A DNA stretch of 64,000 nt from Bradyrhizobium aeschynomenes. Its GTDB lineage: Bacteria > Pseudomonadota > Alphaproteobacteria > Rhizobiales > Xanthobacteraceae. Location: NCBI RefSeq assembly GCF_013178945.1, contig NZ_JABFDM010000010.1:1-64000 (forward strand). Direction: 5' to 3'. Both the position numbers and the translations under genes were made by a program. The notes below the pieces were generated by a model, which searched no databases, had not been told where the DNA came from, and was given only the letters and a program-made list of their open reading frames with translations. This document shows, piece after piece, positions 1-8,523 of this stretch; the first letter of the stretch is position 1, and the number at the start of each line of letters is the position of its first letter.

Positions 1-1646
1 CGCGCCCGACGCCACCACCGCCTGCCGCCGCGCCGGTCACGCCGCCTGCTCCCGCGCGGCCGACCCCACCGGCGCCGCCCGCCGCAACTCCGGCGCCGCC
101 GCCTGCCCCCAACGCGGTTCCGGGTCCGCGGCCGGGATCGCCTCCGCCGCCCCCTCCAGCCGCGACCACGCCGCCGCATTCGCCACCTCCGGGCGCCGCA
201 CCCTCGCCGCAGCCGTCCCCGGGCCAGACTCCTCCGCCTCCCGGAGCCGAGCAGCGTCCGGGCCGGCCGGGTGCTGGCGGGCCGCCTCCGGGCGCCCAGC
301 CGGGAGGCCCACCGCCGCGTGGCGCGCCGACGCCGCCGGCTGGAACGGTGGCGCCTGCACCGGGAACGCCACCGTCACCATCCCCGGCAACGCCTCCGGC
401 AGCCCAGACCCCTGCGCCGGGCACGCCTCCGGTCGCCGGCAATCCGCCACCGGGCGGACGTCCCGGCACGCCTCCGGGCGGTCCCGGCGCACCCCCGCCA
501 GTGGCAGGACCTGGTGGGGCTGGTCCCGGTGGACCGGGAGCTGGACCCGGTGCGGGCCCCGGCGCGCCGCAGGCCGGGCCCGGCGCCGTACCTCCGGCCG
601 GACCGCCGGCGATGTCGAATCGCCCGCCACCGCAAGTGGCTGCGCCGATTCCGGCACCGCCACCCCCGACGCAGCAGCAGCTGACGCCCATCGCGCCCGG
701 CGCGCCCATGCAGGGACCGCAGCGGCTCGAGGACTTCCGTGGCCAGCGCCGCGAGGTTCAGGAGGGCGGTCGTACGCTGATCTACGAGCCCGGCCGCGTC
801 ATCGTGCGCGATCCGAGCGGTCAGACCTTCGTGCGTCACGACGAGCTCGAGCGCTTCCGCTACGGCGCGCGTGACATCCGCGTCCAGCAGGAGCGGGGCG
901 AGACGCGCACCGTCGTGATCCGTCCCGACGGCAGCCAGATCGTCACGATCACCGCTCCGGACGGCCGGCTCTTGCGCCGTATCCGCCGTGACATCGGCGG
1001 CCGCGAGATCATCATCATCGACAACACCTACCGCGATCCGCAGGCGGTCGGCGGCTTCTATGTCGATCTGCCGCCGCCGGAGATCCGCATCCCCTACAAC
1101 CGCTACATCGTCGACGCCGAGGAGGCGCCGCCGGACGTCATCTACGACACGCTGATCGCGCCTCCGGTGGAGCGCGTGCAGCGGCGCTACTCGCTCGACG
1201 AAGTCCGCTACTCGCCCTCGGTGCGTCAGCTGATGCCGTCGATCGATCTCAACACGATCACCTTCGAGACGGGGTCGTGGGAGATCAGCCCTGACCAGGT
1301 GGCGAAGCTGCAGGTCATCGCCGACGGCCTCAACCAGGCGATCCAGCGCAATCCGCGCGAGGTTTTCCTGATCGAGGGCCACACCGACGCGGTCGGCAAC
1401 GAGACCGACAATCTCTCGCTGTCGGACCGCCGTGCCGAATCGGTGGCCACGCTGATGACGCAGCAGTTCGGCGTGCCCGCCGAGAACCTGACCTCGCAGG
1501 GCTATGGCGAGCAGTACCTCAAGGAGCAGACGCAGGGCCCGAGCCGCATCAACCGCCGCGTCACGGTCCGCCGCATCACGCCGCTGCTGAACGGCGGCCA
1601 GGCCGCGCTACCGCCGCCGCCCCCGGGCACCGCGCCGCCGCGCTGA
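1..1646 (+). CDS. OmpA-family outer-membrane/peptidoglycan-binding protein with long Pro/Gly/Ala-rich N-terminus (5' end outside window)
   Basis: The frame is open back to base 3, so the true start lies outside the window; an internal ATG at 348 sits inside low-complexity sequence and is unlikely to be the start. The first roughly 230 visible residues are almost only P, G and A with Gln and Thr. A middle part (about 810-1200) is rich in charged residues and short beta-like repeats. The C-terminal ~110 residues are a typical OmpA_C domain: TFETGSWEIS, then IEGHTDAVGN, LSDRRAESV and NRRVTVRRI, which bind diaminopimelate peptidoglycan in this family. The Pro-rich stretch probably spans periplasm or is exposed. 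A strong terminator follows the stop. The domain call is secure; the role (cell-wall tether) is family knowledge. Confidence 0.88.
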   Translation, partial: RPTPPPPAAAPVTPPAPARPTPPAPPAATPAPPPAPNAVPGPRPGSPPPPPPAATTPPHSPPPGAAPSPQPSPGQTPPPPGAEQRPGRPGAGGPPPGAQPGGPPPRGAPTPPAGTVAPAPGTPPSPSPATPPAAQTPAPGTPPVAGNPPPGGRPGTPPGGPGAPPPVAGPGGAGPGGPGAGPGAGPGAPQAGPGAVPPAGPPAMSNRPPPQVAAPIPAPPPPTQQQLTPIAPGAPMQGPQRLEDFRGQRREVQEGGRTLIYEPGRVIVRDPSGQTFVRHDELERFRYGARDIRVQQERGETRTVVIRPDGSQIVTITAPDGRLLRRIRRDIGGREIIIIDNTYRDPQAVGGFYVDLPPPEIRIPYNRYIVDAEEAPPDVIYDTLIAPPVERVQRRYSLDEVRYSPSVRQLMPSIDLNTITFETGSWEISPDQVAKLQVIADGLNQAIQRNPREVFLIEGHTDAVGNETDNLSLSDRRAESVATLMTQQFGVPAENLTSQGYGEQYLKEQTQGPSRINRRVTVRRITPLLNGGQAALPPPPPGTAPPR

Positions 1647-1660
1647 GGCGATGGAGAAAG

Positions 1661-1693
1661 AAAATGGCCGGGAGCGATCCCGGCCATTTTTTC
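1661..1693 (+). terminator. Rho-independent terminator of the OmpA-like gene
   Basis: A perfect GC-rich stem, AATGGCCGGGA / TCCCGGCCATT, closed by a GCGA loop and followed by a run of T, starts 15 bases after the stop codon at 1646. Confidence 0.9.
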
Positions 1694-1723
1694 TTAGTGG
1701 CAACCCGTCGCGTCTAACTCGGT

Positions 1724-1844
1724 GTCGTCCCGGCCTCGAGCCGGGACCCATAGCCACCGAGTCAAGTTTTGCGATGGCTGGAGCTACAGCCAGCTTTCAC
1801 CATTCCAAGCGGTAATTATGGGTCCCGGCGTTCGCCGGGACGAC
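1724..1844. repeat. Dispersed palindromic repeat (GTCGTCCCGGC...GCCGGGACGAC type)
   Basis: About 120 bp bounded by inverted ends GTCGTCCCGG and CCGGGACGAC, each arm with its own small hairpin (CCCGGCCTCGAGCCGGG at left, CCCGGCGTTCGCCGGG at right). It lies between the convergent OmpA-like gene and argG. I recognise it from memory as a repeat scattered through Bradyrhizobium intergenic regions. It could also help end transcription of argG. Confidence 0.75.
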
Positions 1845-1885
1845 GTCGGTAGTTGTTGTGCGAGTCTCGCTCCGAGGCAATCAGC

Positions 1886-3232
1886 TCAGCTCTTGTCGCC
1901 CTTGTCGTGGCCGAGCTGGAAGATCTGCGCGCCGTCCGCGCCGGACAGCAGGCCGGTGTCCGAATAGAGCTTCAGCTTGGTGCGGGTGTCGGTGATGTCG
2001 AGGTTGCGCATGGTCAGCTGGCCGATGCGGTCGGCCGGCGTGAAGGCGGCGTCCTCGACCTTCTCCATGCTCAGCCGCTCCGGCTGATAGGTCAGGTTCG
2101 GGCTCTCGGTGTTGAGGATCGAATAGTCGTTGCCGCGGCGCAGCTCCAGGGTCACTTCGCCGGTGATGGCGCGTGCGACCCAGCGCTGGGCGGTTTCGCG
2201 CAGCATCAAAGCCTGCGAGTCGAACCAGCGGCCTTGATAGAGCAGGCGGCCAAGACGCATGCCGCTGATGCGGTACTGCTCGATCGTATCCTCGTTGTGG
2301 ATGCCGGTCAGCAGCCGCTCATAGGCGATGTGCAGCAGCGCCATGCCCGGCGCTTCGTAGATGCCGCGGCTCTTCGCCTCGATGATGCGGTTCTCGATCT
2401 GGTCGCACATCCCGAGGCCATGGCGGCCGCCGACCGTATTGGCCTCCAGGAACAGCGCGACGGGATCGGTGAACGTCTGGCCGTTGAGCGCGACGGGCTG
2501 GCCCTCCTCGAAGCGCACCACGACGGTCTCGCGCTTGACGACGCAGTCCTCGCGCCAGAACGGCACGCCCATGATCGGGTTGACGATGCGGATGCCGCTG
2601 TTGAGGTTCTCGAGATCCTTGGCCTCATGGGTGGCGCCGAGCAGGTTGCTGTCGGTCGAATACGCCTTCTCGGCGCTCATCTTGTAGTCGTAGCCGTTGG
2701 CGGTCAGGAATGCCGACATCTCGGCGCGGCCACCGAGCTCGTCGATGAACTGCTGGTCGAGCCAGGGCTTGTAGATCTTGAGGTTGGGATTGGTGAGCAG
2801 GCCATAGCGATAGAATCGCTCGATGTCGTTGCCCTTGTAGGTCGAGCCGTCGCCCCAGATGTTGACGCCGTCCTCCTTCATCGCGGCGACCAGCATGGTG
2901 CCGGTCACGGCGCGGCCGAGTGGCGTGGTGTTGAAGTAGGTCGCGCCGCCGGTCGAGATGTGGAAGGCGCCGGACTGGATCGCGGCGATGCCCTCGTGCA
3001 CCAGCTGGGTGCGGCAGTCGACCAGGCGCGCCTTCTCGGCGCCGAAGCTCATCGCCTTGCGCGGAATCTCGTCATAGTCGGACTCGTCGGGCTGGCCGAG
3101 ATTGGCGGTGTAGGCGAAGCAGCGCGCGCCCTTCTGCTTCATCCAGAGCAGCGCCGCGCTGGTGTCGAGGCCGCCGGAAAAGGCGATGCCGACTTTCTCG
3201 CCCTTGGGAAGGCCTTTGAGGATCGTGGTCAT
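1886..3232 (-). CDS. argG: Argininosuccinate synthase (long, E. coli-type)
   Basis: 448 residues, matching the ~447-residue E. coli-type enzyme rather than the ~400-residue form. It joins citrulline and aspartate with ATP in arginine synthesis, in the cytoplasm. The ATP-pyrophosphatase loop AFSGGLDTS is at residues 18-26, followed by YTANLGQPDESDYDEIP. Later motifs typical of the family are STGGATYFN, IWGDGSTYKGNDIERFYRYG and NTVGGRHGLGMCDQIENR. The start ATG is preceded by an intergenic region of about 100 bp to the next gene upstream, so it is probably transcribed alone. Confidence 0.97.
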   Translation of the reverse strand: MTTILKGLPKGEKVGIAFSGGLDTSAALLWMKQKGARCFAYTANLGQPDESDYDEIPRKAMSFGAEKARLVDCRTQLVHEGIAAIQSGAFHISTGGATYFNTTPLGRAVTGTMLVAAMKEDGVNIWGDGSTYKGNDIERFYRYGLLTNPNLKIYKPWLDQQFIDELGGRAEMSAFLTANGYDYKMSAEKAYSTDSNLLGATHEAKDLENLNSGIRIVNPIMGVPFWREDCVVKRETVVVRFEEGQPVALNGQTFTDPVALFLEANTVGGRHGLGMCDQIENRIIEAKSRGIYEAPGMALLHIAYERLLTGIHNEDTIEQYRISGMRLGRLLYQGRWFDSQALMLRETAQRWVARAITGEVTLELRRGNDYSILNTESPNLTYQPERLSMEKVEDAAFTPADRIGQLTMRNLDITDTRTKLKLYSDTGLLSGADGAQIFQLGHDKGDKS

Positions 3233-3334
3233 GGGGAGTCCAACCGGTGTTGAGGGCTGCGCCGTTCAGAAATTCGGGCGCGGATAGCAGATTTCGACCC
3301 GCGGGGCACGCGATTAATGTCGCAGGAGCCGCGC

Positions 3335-4114
3335 TCAGGCCGCGGGGCTGGTGTCCGGCTGGCGGCGGCCGAACAGGCGGCGCATCAGGCGGAAGCCCGG
3401 CATGGCAAAACGAGTCAGCGCGGCATCGACGCCGGCATCGGTCAGGCGCGTGGACGGCCAGCGGTAGATATAGCCATGCAGCAACCAGATCACGAGGAAG
3501 GTGACGAGCCCGGCGGCGGCAATGTCGGTGAAGAAGTGGCCGCCGAACGCCATCCGCAGCACCGAGGTGGCGAGGCCGAACAGCACGGCGGCGCCGTAGG
3601 CGACCGGCCGGATGGCAGGCGGGGTGAGCGCGGCCGGCGCCAGCGTCCAGAATGCGGTGGCGCCTTCGCCGGAGAAGAACGAGCAGTTGCGGCCGCAGCC
3701 GCCGCGCGGATCCCAATATGGCACGAACTGCATGTCGCCGCCGAACTCGGTCACGACCACCGGGCGCGGCCGGCCCCAATAGGATTTGAAGGTGAAGTTG
3801 GTGAGCACGCCGGCCGATAGCGACAGGGTCAGCAGCAGGAAGGCAACGGTGCGGCCCTTCACCAGCAGCGGCCGGTCGGGACGGATCAGCTTCACGACCA
3901 GCGCGACGATGGAAGGCAGGGCAATGCCCCAGGCAATCCACATCGCCGCATCGCGGGCGAACGACGCGGTGCCGTCGAGCTTCACGGGAAAGCTGCGCGT
4001 GTGCGGATCGTAGAACAGCGCGGCGAGCTTGAGGTCGAGCTCGGGATAGACGCCGAACAACACGCCGATGACGAGCGCGAGCGACAATGCGATGAAGAGG
4101 CCGTTGCGGTTCAT
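3335..4114 (-). CDS. Membrane PAP2-family phosphatase (lipid phosphatase-like)
   Basis: 259 residues with about six hydrophobic segments. The type-2 phosphatidic acid phosphatase signature is present: K...WGRPRP (motif 1), FFSGEGA where the usual SGH has become SGE (motif 2), and LRMAFGGHFFTDI (motif 3, catalytic His). Such proteins dephosphorylate lipid phosphates or undecaprenyl pyrophosphate at the periplasmic face. Motif 2 reads S-G-E, as in several LpxE/LpxF-like and alphaproteobacterial members; the substrate cannot be told from sequence. Its stop is ~100 bp upstream of the argG start, on the same strand. Confidence 0.85.
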   Translation of the reverse strand: MNRNGLFIALSLALVIGVLFGVYPELDLKLAALFYDPHTRSFPVKLDGTASFARDAAMWIAWGIALPSIVALVVKLIRPDRPLLVKGRTVAFLLLTLSLSAGVLTNFTFKSYWGRPRPVVVTEFGGDMQFVPYWDPRGGCGRNCSFFSGEGATAFWTLAPAALTPPAIRPVAYGAAVLFGLATSVLRMAFGGHFFTDIAAAGLVTFLVIWLLHGYIYRWPSTRLTDAGVDAALTRFAMPGFRLMRRLFGRRQPDTSPAA

Positions 4115-4153
4115 GACGCGCGGTTTAGCGAAAGCGGGTGGCGATGGAAAGGC

Positions 4154-4621
4154 TCAGCGCGGCGAACCCGACGGTAGGGGCGGCGGCGATTCGCGCCAGC
4201 GGCCGGCATTGCGGCCGGCGATCAGCCAGTAGACGAGGCCGCCGAGGATGCCCGCGCCGGTCAGGATTTCGAGCTGGCGGCGGACGATGCCGTCGAACTG
4301 GAACGTCTCGGGATCGAACGGGATCAGGCCGAGATAGCAGGCGACACCGACCAGGCCGCCGCCGATGGCGTAAGCGAGCACGCTGCGGATGGAGAACGCC
4401 TCGGTGATGAGGGCGATCAGCAGCGCCGGGATCAGCGCGAAGCCGGACACGAAGATGAAGCCGAAGCCGATGACGACCTGGAGCGCGCTCTGGTCGATCG
4501 GGCCGATGCCGATGTCGGAGAATTCCGGAATCAGGATCGCGGTGACGACGACAAGCCCCGCGACGAAGCTCGCGAGCAGGAACGCGAACGCGATCACGAT
4601 GAGCCGGCCGATCAGCGCCAT
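4154..4621 (-). CDS. Small integral membrane protein, unknown function
   Basis: 155 residues from the ATG at 4621. The longer frame up to 4750 runs into a palindromic repeat and gives the repeat-derived string WMAGSSPAMT, so it was discarded. Four strongly hydrophobic segments are seen: near residues 5-28, 45-68, 72-92 and 115-135. A polar C-terminal tail ends in a Pro-rich stretch. This resembles the uncharacterised membrane proteins common in Bradyrhizobium; no catalytic motif is visible. Confidence 0.75.
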   Translation of the reverse strand: MALIGRLIVIAFAFLLASFVAGLVVVTAILIPEFSDIGIGPIDQSALQVVIGFGFIFVSGFALIPALLIALITEAFSIRSVLAYAIGGGLVGVACYLGLIPFDPETFQFDGIVRRQLEILTGAGILGGLVYWLIAGRNAGRWRESPPPLPSGSPR

Positions 4622-4678
4622 GGCGTCGAACCCATGTTGGTCATCGCGTGAGTCAATCGAGGACTCGCTTCCTCCACT

Positions 4679-4764
4679 CGTCATGGCCGGGCTTGACCCG
4701 GCCATCCATCTCCGACGAGTTTTGCGGAGGGAGATGGATGCCCGGGTCAAGCCCGGGCATGACG
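4679..4764. repeat. Dispersed palindromic repeat, 'CGTCATGGCCGGGC' family, copy 1
   Basis: The ends CGTCATGGCCGGGCTTGACC and its near inverse GGGTCAAGCCCGGGCATGACG pair over about 35 bp, with a short central loop (TCCGAC...GGAGG). A second copy of the same family lies at 30084-30170. It sits between rlmN and the small membrane gene. Confidence 0.85.
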
Positions 4765-4796
4765 ATGGTGCTGGGAGATGCAGGCGCGGACAATTT

Positions 4797-6008
4797 TCAA
4801 TCCGTCATCGCCATCGCGCGCAGCGCTTGGCGCTCCCTCGCCGACAGCTTCTCGGTCTCCGACTTCAGCTGGCCGCAGGCGGCGAGGATGTCGCGGCCGC
4901 GCGGCGTGCGCACCGGCGAGGAGTAACCGGCGTTGAAGACGTATTCGGAGAACTTCTCGATCTGCTCCCAGTCCGAGCATTCATAGGCCGAGCCCGGCCA
5001 CGGATTGAACGGGATCAGGTTGATCTTGGCCGGAATGCCCTTGAGCAGCTTGACCAGCAGCCGGGCATCATCAAGCGAATCGTTGACGCCCTTCAACATC
5101 ACATATTCGAAGGTGATGCGGCGCGCATTCGACGCGCCGGGATAGTCGCGGCAGGCCTGCAAGAGCTCGGCGATCGGATATTTACGGTTGAGCGGCACCA
5201 GCTCGTTGCGCAGCTCGTCGCGAACGGCATGCAGCGAGATTGCCAGCATCACGCCGATCTCCTCGCCGGCTCGCTTGATGTTCGGCACCACACCGGAGGT
5301 CGACAGCGTGATGCGGCGGCGGGAGATGCCGATGCCTTCATTGTCGGAAACGATCAGCAGCGCATCGCGCACTGCGTCGAAATTGTAGAGTGGCTCGCCC
5401 ATGCCCATCATCACGATGTTGGTGACGAGGCGGTTGCCGAGCGGCGTCTCGCGGTCGGCCCAGTCGTTGAGCCGGTCGCGCGCCACCATGATCTGGCCGA
5501 CGATCTCGCCGGCCGTCAGATTGCGCACCAGCCGCTGCGTGCCGGTATGGCAGAACGCGCAGTTGAGGGTGCAGCCGACCTGGGAGGAGACGCACAAGGT
5601 GCCGCGGTCGGTCTCGGGAATGTAGACGCATTCGACCTCGTGCGCCTTCTGCAGGTCGTCGCCGCTCGGCAGCCGCAGCAGCCATTTGCGGGTGCCGTCG
5701 TTGGAAATCTGCTCAGCCACCACCTCGGGGCGGTCGACCGTGAAGCGCGCGGCCAACGCGGTGCGCGTGTCCTTGGAGACCGAACTCATCTCGTCGAACG
5801 ATTGGGCGCCGCGGAAATAGATCCAGTGCCACAGCTGCTGCACGCGCATCTTCTGCTGCCGTTCCGGCACCCCGAGCTCACCGAGTCTCGCGGCCAGCTC
5901 CGCGCGCGACAATCCGATCAGCGACGGCTTGGCCGGCGGCACGTAGGTTTCGAGCGGAATCTTCTCGAGGGGCGCGGCGGCGTCGCGCAGCCCGGCAGTC
6001 GTTGCCAT
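4797..6008 (-). CDS. rlmN: Dual-specificity 23S rRNA/tRNA adenine-C2 methyltransferase RlmN
   Basis: 403 residues, cytoplasmic radical SAM enzyme that methylates A2503 of 23S rRNA and A37 of some tRNAs at C2. The radical SAM cluster CX3CX2C is visible as GCTLNCAFC, with SSQVGCTLNC before it. Other family marks are MGMGEPLYNFD, ISRRRITLSTSGVVP, ISLHA and INLIPFNPWPGS. The C-terminal VRTPRGRDILAACGQL contains the methyl-carrying cysteine. The N-terminal accessory domain (QLWHWIYFRGAQSFDEM) is complete. It lies ~100 bp downstream of the IalB-type gene on the same strand. Confidence 0.97.
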   Translation of the reverse strand: MATTAGLRDAAAPLEKIPLETYVPPAKPSLIGLSRAELAARLGELGVPERQQKMRVQQLWHWIYFRGAQSFDEMSSVSKDTRTALAARFTVDRPEVVAEQISNDGTRKWLLRLPSGDDLQKAHEVECVYIPETDRGTLCVSSQVGCTLNCAFCHTGTQRLVRNLTAGEIVGQIMVARDRLNDWADRETPLGNRLVTNIVMMGMGEPLYNFDAVRDALLIVSDNEGIGISRRRITLSTSGVVPNIKRAGEEIGVMLAISLHAVRDELRNELVPLNRKYPIAELLQACRDYPGASNARRITFEYVMLKGVNDSLDDARLLVKLLKGIPAKINLIPFNPWPGSAYECSDWEQIEKFSEYVFNAGYSSPVRTPRGRDILAACGQLKSETEKLSARERQALRAMAMTD

Positions 6009-6109
6009 GTCGATGGGCCCAAAATGCTGCCCGGCCGCTGCGGCCGAAGGCGTTCAGCGGGGTTATATAACGATCCGGCCGGCAAATGCGACCCGTACGA
6101 CCGGCGGTA

Positions 6110-6736
6110 TCAGCGGCGGCAGTCCTGGGCGATGCGGTCGAGCGCCTGAGCGAGGCCCTTCAGCGAAAAGACGTCGGTGGTCTCGGTGCCCTTGGCGGAG
6201 ACGCCCTTCACCACGGCCTCGGAGCCCTTGCGCATGGCTTCGACCATGCGCTCCTCCTCGGCGGCATTCTTGATCCAGAGCCCGTCGCCCTGAGTGTACA
6301 TCGCATAGGAGGCGCCGCCGACATCGAGCGAGGCGTCGGAGCCCGGCTTCAACGCATAGCCGATCATGATCGACACCTCGTTGAACACCTTCTCGGACGG
6401 CCGGGTCGAGACGAAGGCATAGGCCGGATCACGCGGGCGATTGGCCGGATTGGTCTTGGAGGAGGAGGGCTTGGCCAGTGCGAAGCACACCTTCTTGCCG
6501 GCCGGCATCGCCGTATAGGCGCCCCAGCCCCCGAACTGCCCGATCAGCGTCGGTTCCGCGCCGCCGATGCTGGGCACCGCCGGCTTGGTGTCGGCCTTGG
6601 GTGCGGCCTTCGGCTGCGGGGCGGGCGCGGCCTTGGGCTGTGCCTTCGGTGCAGCCGTCTGGGCTGCAGCCAGGCCTGGAACTCCGAGCACGAGCGCGCT
6701 GGCCGCCAGCGCTATCGACAATCGCAAAAACAACAT
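6110..6736 (-). CDS. Invasion-associated locus B (IalB) family periplasmic protein
   Basis: 208 residues. The chosen ATG at 6736 begins a clear signal peptide (LRLSIALAASALVLGVPGLAAAQ), then an Ala/Pro/Lys-rich linker of about 30 residues. The IalB-like domain follows: WGAYTAMPAGKKVCFALAKP, RDPAYAFVSTRP and MIGYALKPGSDASLDVGG. The domain was named from a Bartonella erythrocyte-invasion locus but is widespread in non-pathogenic rhizobia, so the name implies no invasion here. The longer frame up to 7435 is antisense to the next gene and has no support. Confidence 0.88.
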   Translation of the reverse strand: MLFLRLSIALAASALVLGVPGLAAAQTAAPKAQPKAAPAPQPKAAPKADTKPAVPSIGGAEPTLIGQFGGWGAYTAMPAGKKVCFALAKPSSSKTNPANRPRDPAYAFVSTRPSEKVFNEVSIMIGYALKPGSDASLDVGGASYAMYTQGDGLWIKNAAEEERMVEAMRKGSEAVVKGVSAKGTETTDVFSLKGLAQALDRIAQDCRR

Positions 6737-7070
6737 GATTAAGCTAAGTCCCCCGCGATCTCGTTCCACCAACATTGTGACTGGAAAATGGCCCGGATTC
6801 GCAGACGGCCTGTGGCGAGGGATAGCGGCTTCGGGCGTTGCTTGCAAAGCCGGATCGATCGGGCGGCCCGGCGCAGCTTCGAGCATGTTGTCGACATCGA
6901 GCGCGACCGCGGCCGGGAGTGCATCGTCTTGAGGGCCATGTCGTTCCGAGAGACGGTATTTGGTCGGCGGACGAAGCGGCTGCTCGCCTTGCCGATTGTC
7001 GCGCGATCGCAAATCCGGCATGACGTTCCAAAAGCCGGACACGATCCGGACAACAGCTGAAGGAGCGCCC
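6737..7070. other. Divergent intergenic region, no gene seen
   Basis: 334 bp between the IalB-type gene and the quinone oxidoreductase. Both should have their promoters here. Open frames here are short, overlap antisense to each other and lack credible ribosome-binding sites. Confidence 0.6.
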
Positions 7071-8045
7071 ATGAAAGCCATTCTCTGCTCGCAATTCTGC
7101 CAGCCCGACGATCTCGTGCTTGCCGACGTTCCTGATCCGGTGGCCGGTCCAGGCGAGGCGGTGATTGCGATCAAGGCTGCGGCGCTGAACTTCTTCGACA
7201 TCCTGATGATCCAGGGCAAGTACCAGATCAAGCCGCCGTTCCCGTTCTCGCCTGGCGCCGAGGTCGCAGGCGTCATCGAGAGCGTCGGCGACGGCGTCAC
7301 GGACCTCAAGGTCGGTGATCGCGTGGTCGCTTCCTGCGGGCACAACGGGGCAAGGCAGAAGATCGCGCTGCCGGCCGCGTCCATCGTCAGGATTCCCGAC
7401 AATCTGGACTTCGACCGCGCGGCAGGCATCATCATTATCTACGGCACGGCGCTGCATGCGCTCGAGGACCGCGCCAGCCCGAAGCCGGGCGAGACGCTGG
7501 CGGTGCTCGGTGCTGCCGGCGGAACGGGACTTGCCGCCTGCGAGCTCGGCAAGCTGATGGGCCTCAAGGTCATTGCCTGCGCGTCGTCCGACGAGAAGCT
7601 CGAATTCGCCAGGCAGCATGGCGCGACGCTGACCTTGAACTACGCCAAGGAGGATCTGAAGGAAGGCCTGCGCCGGCTGACCGACGGCAAGGGCGCCGAC
7701 ATCATCTTCGATCCGGTGGGCGGAGCCTATGCGGAACAGGCGCTGCGCTCGATCGCCTGGGAAGGCCGCTTCCTGGTGATCGGCTTTGCCGCCGGCGACA
7801 TCCCGAAAATGCCGCTCAATCTGGCGCTGCTGAAGGGCTGCGATATCCGCGGCGTGTTCTGGGGCGCCTGGACCCGGCTCAATCCGGCCAAGAACCGCGC
7901 CAATCTCGAGAAGCTGGTGCAGTGGACCGCGGAGGGCAAGCTGTCGTCCCATGTCGACCGCACCTTCCCGCTGGCGCAGACCGCCGACGCGCTCAAGGTG
8001 CTTGCCGGCCGCCAGGCCATGGGCAAGGTGATCCTGCATCCCTGA
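7071..8045 (+). CDS. NADPH:quinone oxidoreductase / medium-chain reductase (zinc-free MDR family)
   Basis: 324 residues from the ATG at 7071, which has AAGGAG nine bases upstream; the longer frame from 6960 has no such site. The N-terminal GroES-like fold includes AAALNFFDILMIQGKY and FPFSPGAEVAGVIESVG. The Rossmann loop is LGAAGGTGLAACELGKLMG, followed by the zinc-free quinone-reductase traits (no zinc cysteines). The family reduces quinones or alpha,beta-unsaturated carbonyls with NADPH in the cytoplasm. The exact substrate is unknown. Confidence 0.93.
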   Translation: MKAILCSQFCQPDDLVLADVPDPVAGPGEAVIAIKAAALNFFDILMIQGKYQIKPPFPFSPGAEVAGVIESVGDGVTDLKVGDRVVASCGHNGARQKIALPAASIVRIPDNLDFDRAAGIIIIYGTALHALEDRASPKPGETLAVLGAAGGTGLAACELGKLMGLKVIACASSDEKLEFARQHGATLTLNYAKEDLKEGLRRLTDGKGADIIFDPVGGAYAEQALRSIAWEGRFLVIGFAAGDIPKMPLNLALLKGCDIRGVFWGAWTRLNPAKNRANLEKLVQWTAEGKLSSHVDRTFPLAQTADALKVLAGRQAMGKVILHP

Positions 8046-8523
8046 GCGGCGGGATTGAATACGGGGCCGCGGGACGCCGTCGTCCGGTTTGAGAACTCGT
8101 GCAAGGGATCGAACCGAATGCGGGCCCGCGGTCAGGCGGGATGCTCCGCGTGCCTGCCGGGATGATCGCGGCCGATTGAGGCGCCGCACAGCCCGGCAAT
8201 TGTGCGAAGGCCGCCCGTCCGTTCTCCCGAATCTGCAACCTGAAGCCGAAAATCCGAAAACGAGCGTTTCTTGGTTAACGCAACCTGCACCGATTGTGGC
8301 AGGGTTAATTCACCATCTTATCCCTTGTTATCTCGCCATTTCTCGATTTGCTGCCGTGCGACGTCGCATGTGCGTCGTCACAATCAGATCAAAATATTTC
8401 CAGAATCATGCCGGGTCTCGTCCACTTTTAGTCGGATTCAATTAGTCAATTAGTTGTCGGCAGTGGGGTGCCTCTAGCAATCGTGACGTGTCTCGAGCTT
8501 CTGACGGGCTTGGGACCAAAAGT
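8046..8523. other. Intergenic region, AT-richer promoter zone
   Basis: 478 bp with no convincing gene. The stretch 8270-8470 is clearly AT-richer than its surroundings and probably carries the promoter of the Sel1-repeat gene. A GACGTCGCATGTGCGTCGTC near-palindrome lies close to 8360. Short frames reported here have no supported start. Confidence 0.5.

Noticed and set aside
1853..3253. 466-residue plus-strand open frame over argG
   Set aside because: Antisense to argG, whose motifs are unmistakable; a GC-rich shadow frame.
3233..3334. Possible arginine-related leader or riboswitch before argG
   Set aside because: About 100 bp with no paired stems or anti-terminator that I can draw.
4389..6149. 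586-residue plus-strand open frame
   Set aside because: Antisense to rlmN and built in part from repeat DNA.
6960..7070. N-terminal extension of the quinone oxidoreductase
   Set aside because: The AAGGAG site fits the ATG at 7071, and the extension has no homology-like sequence.
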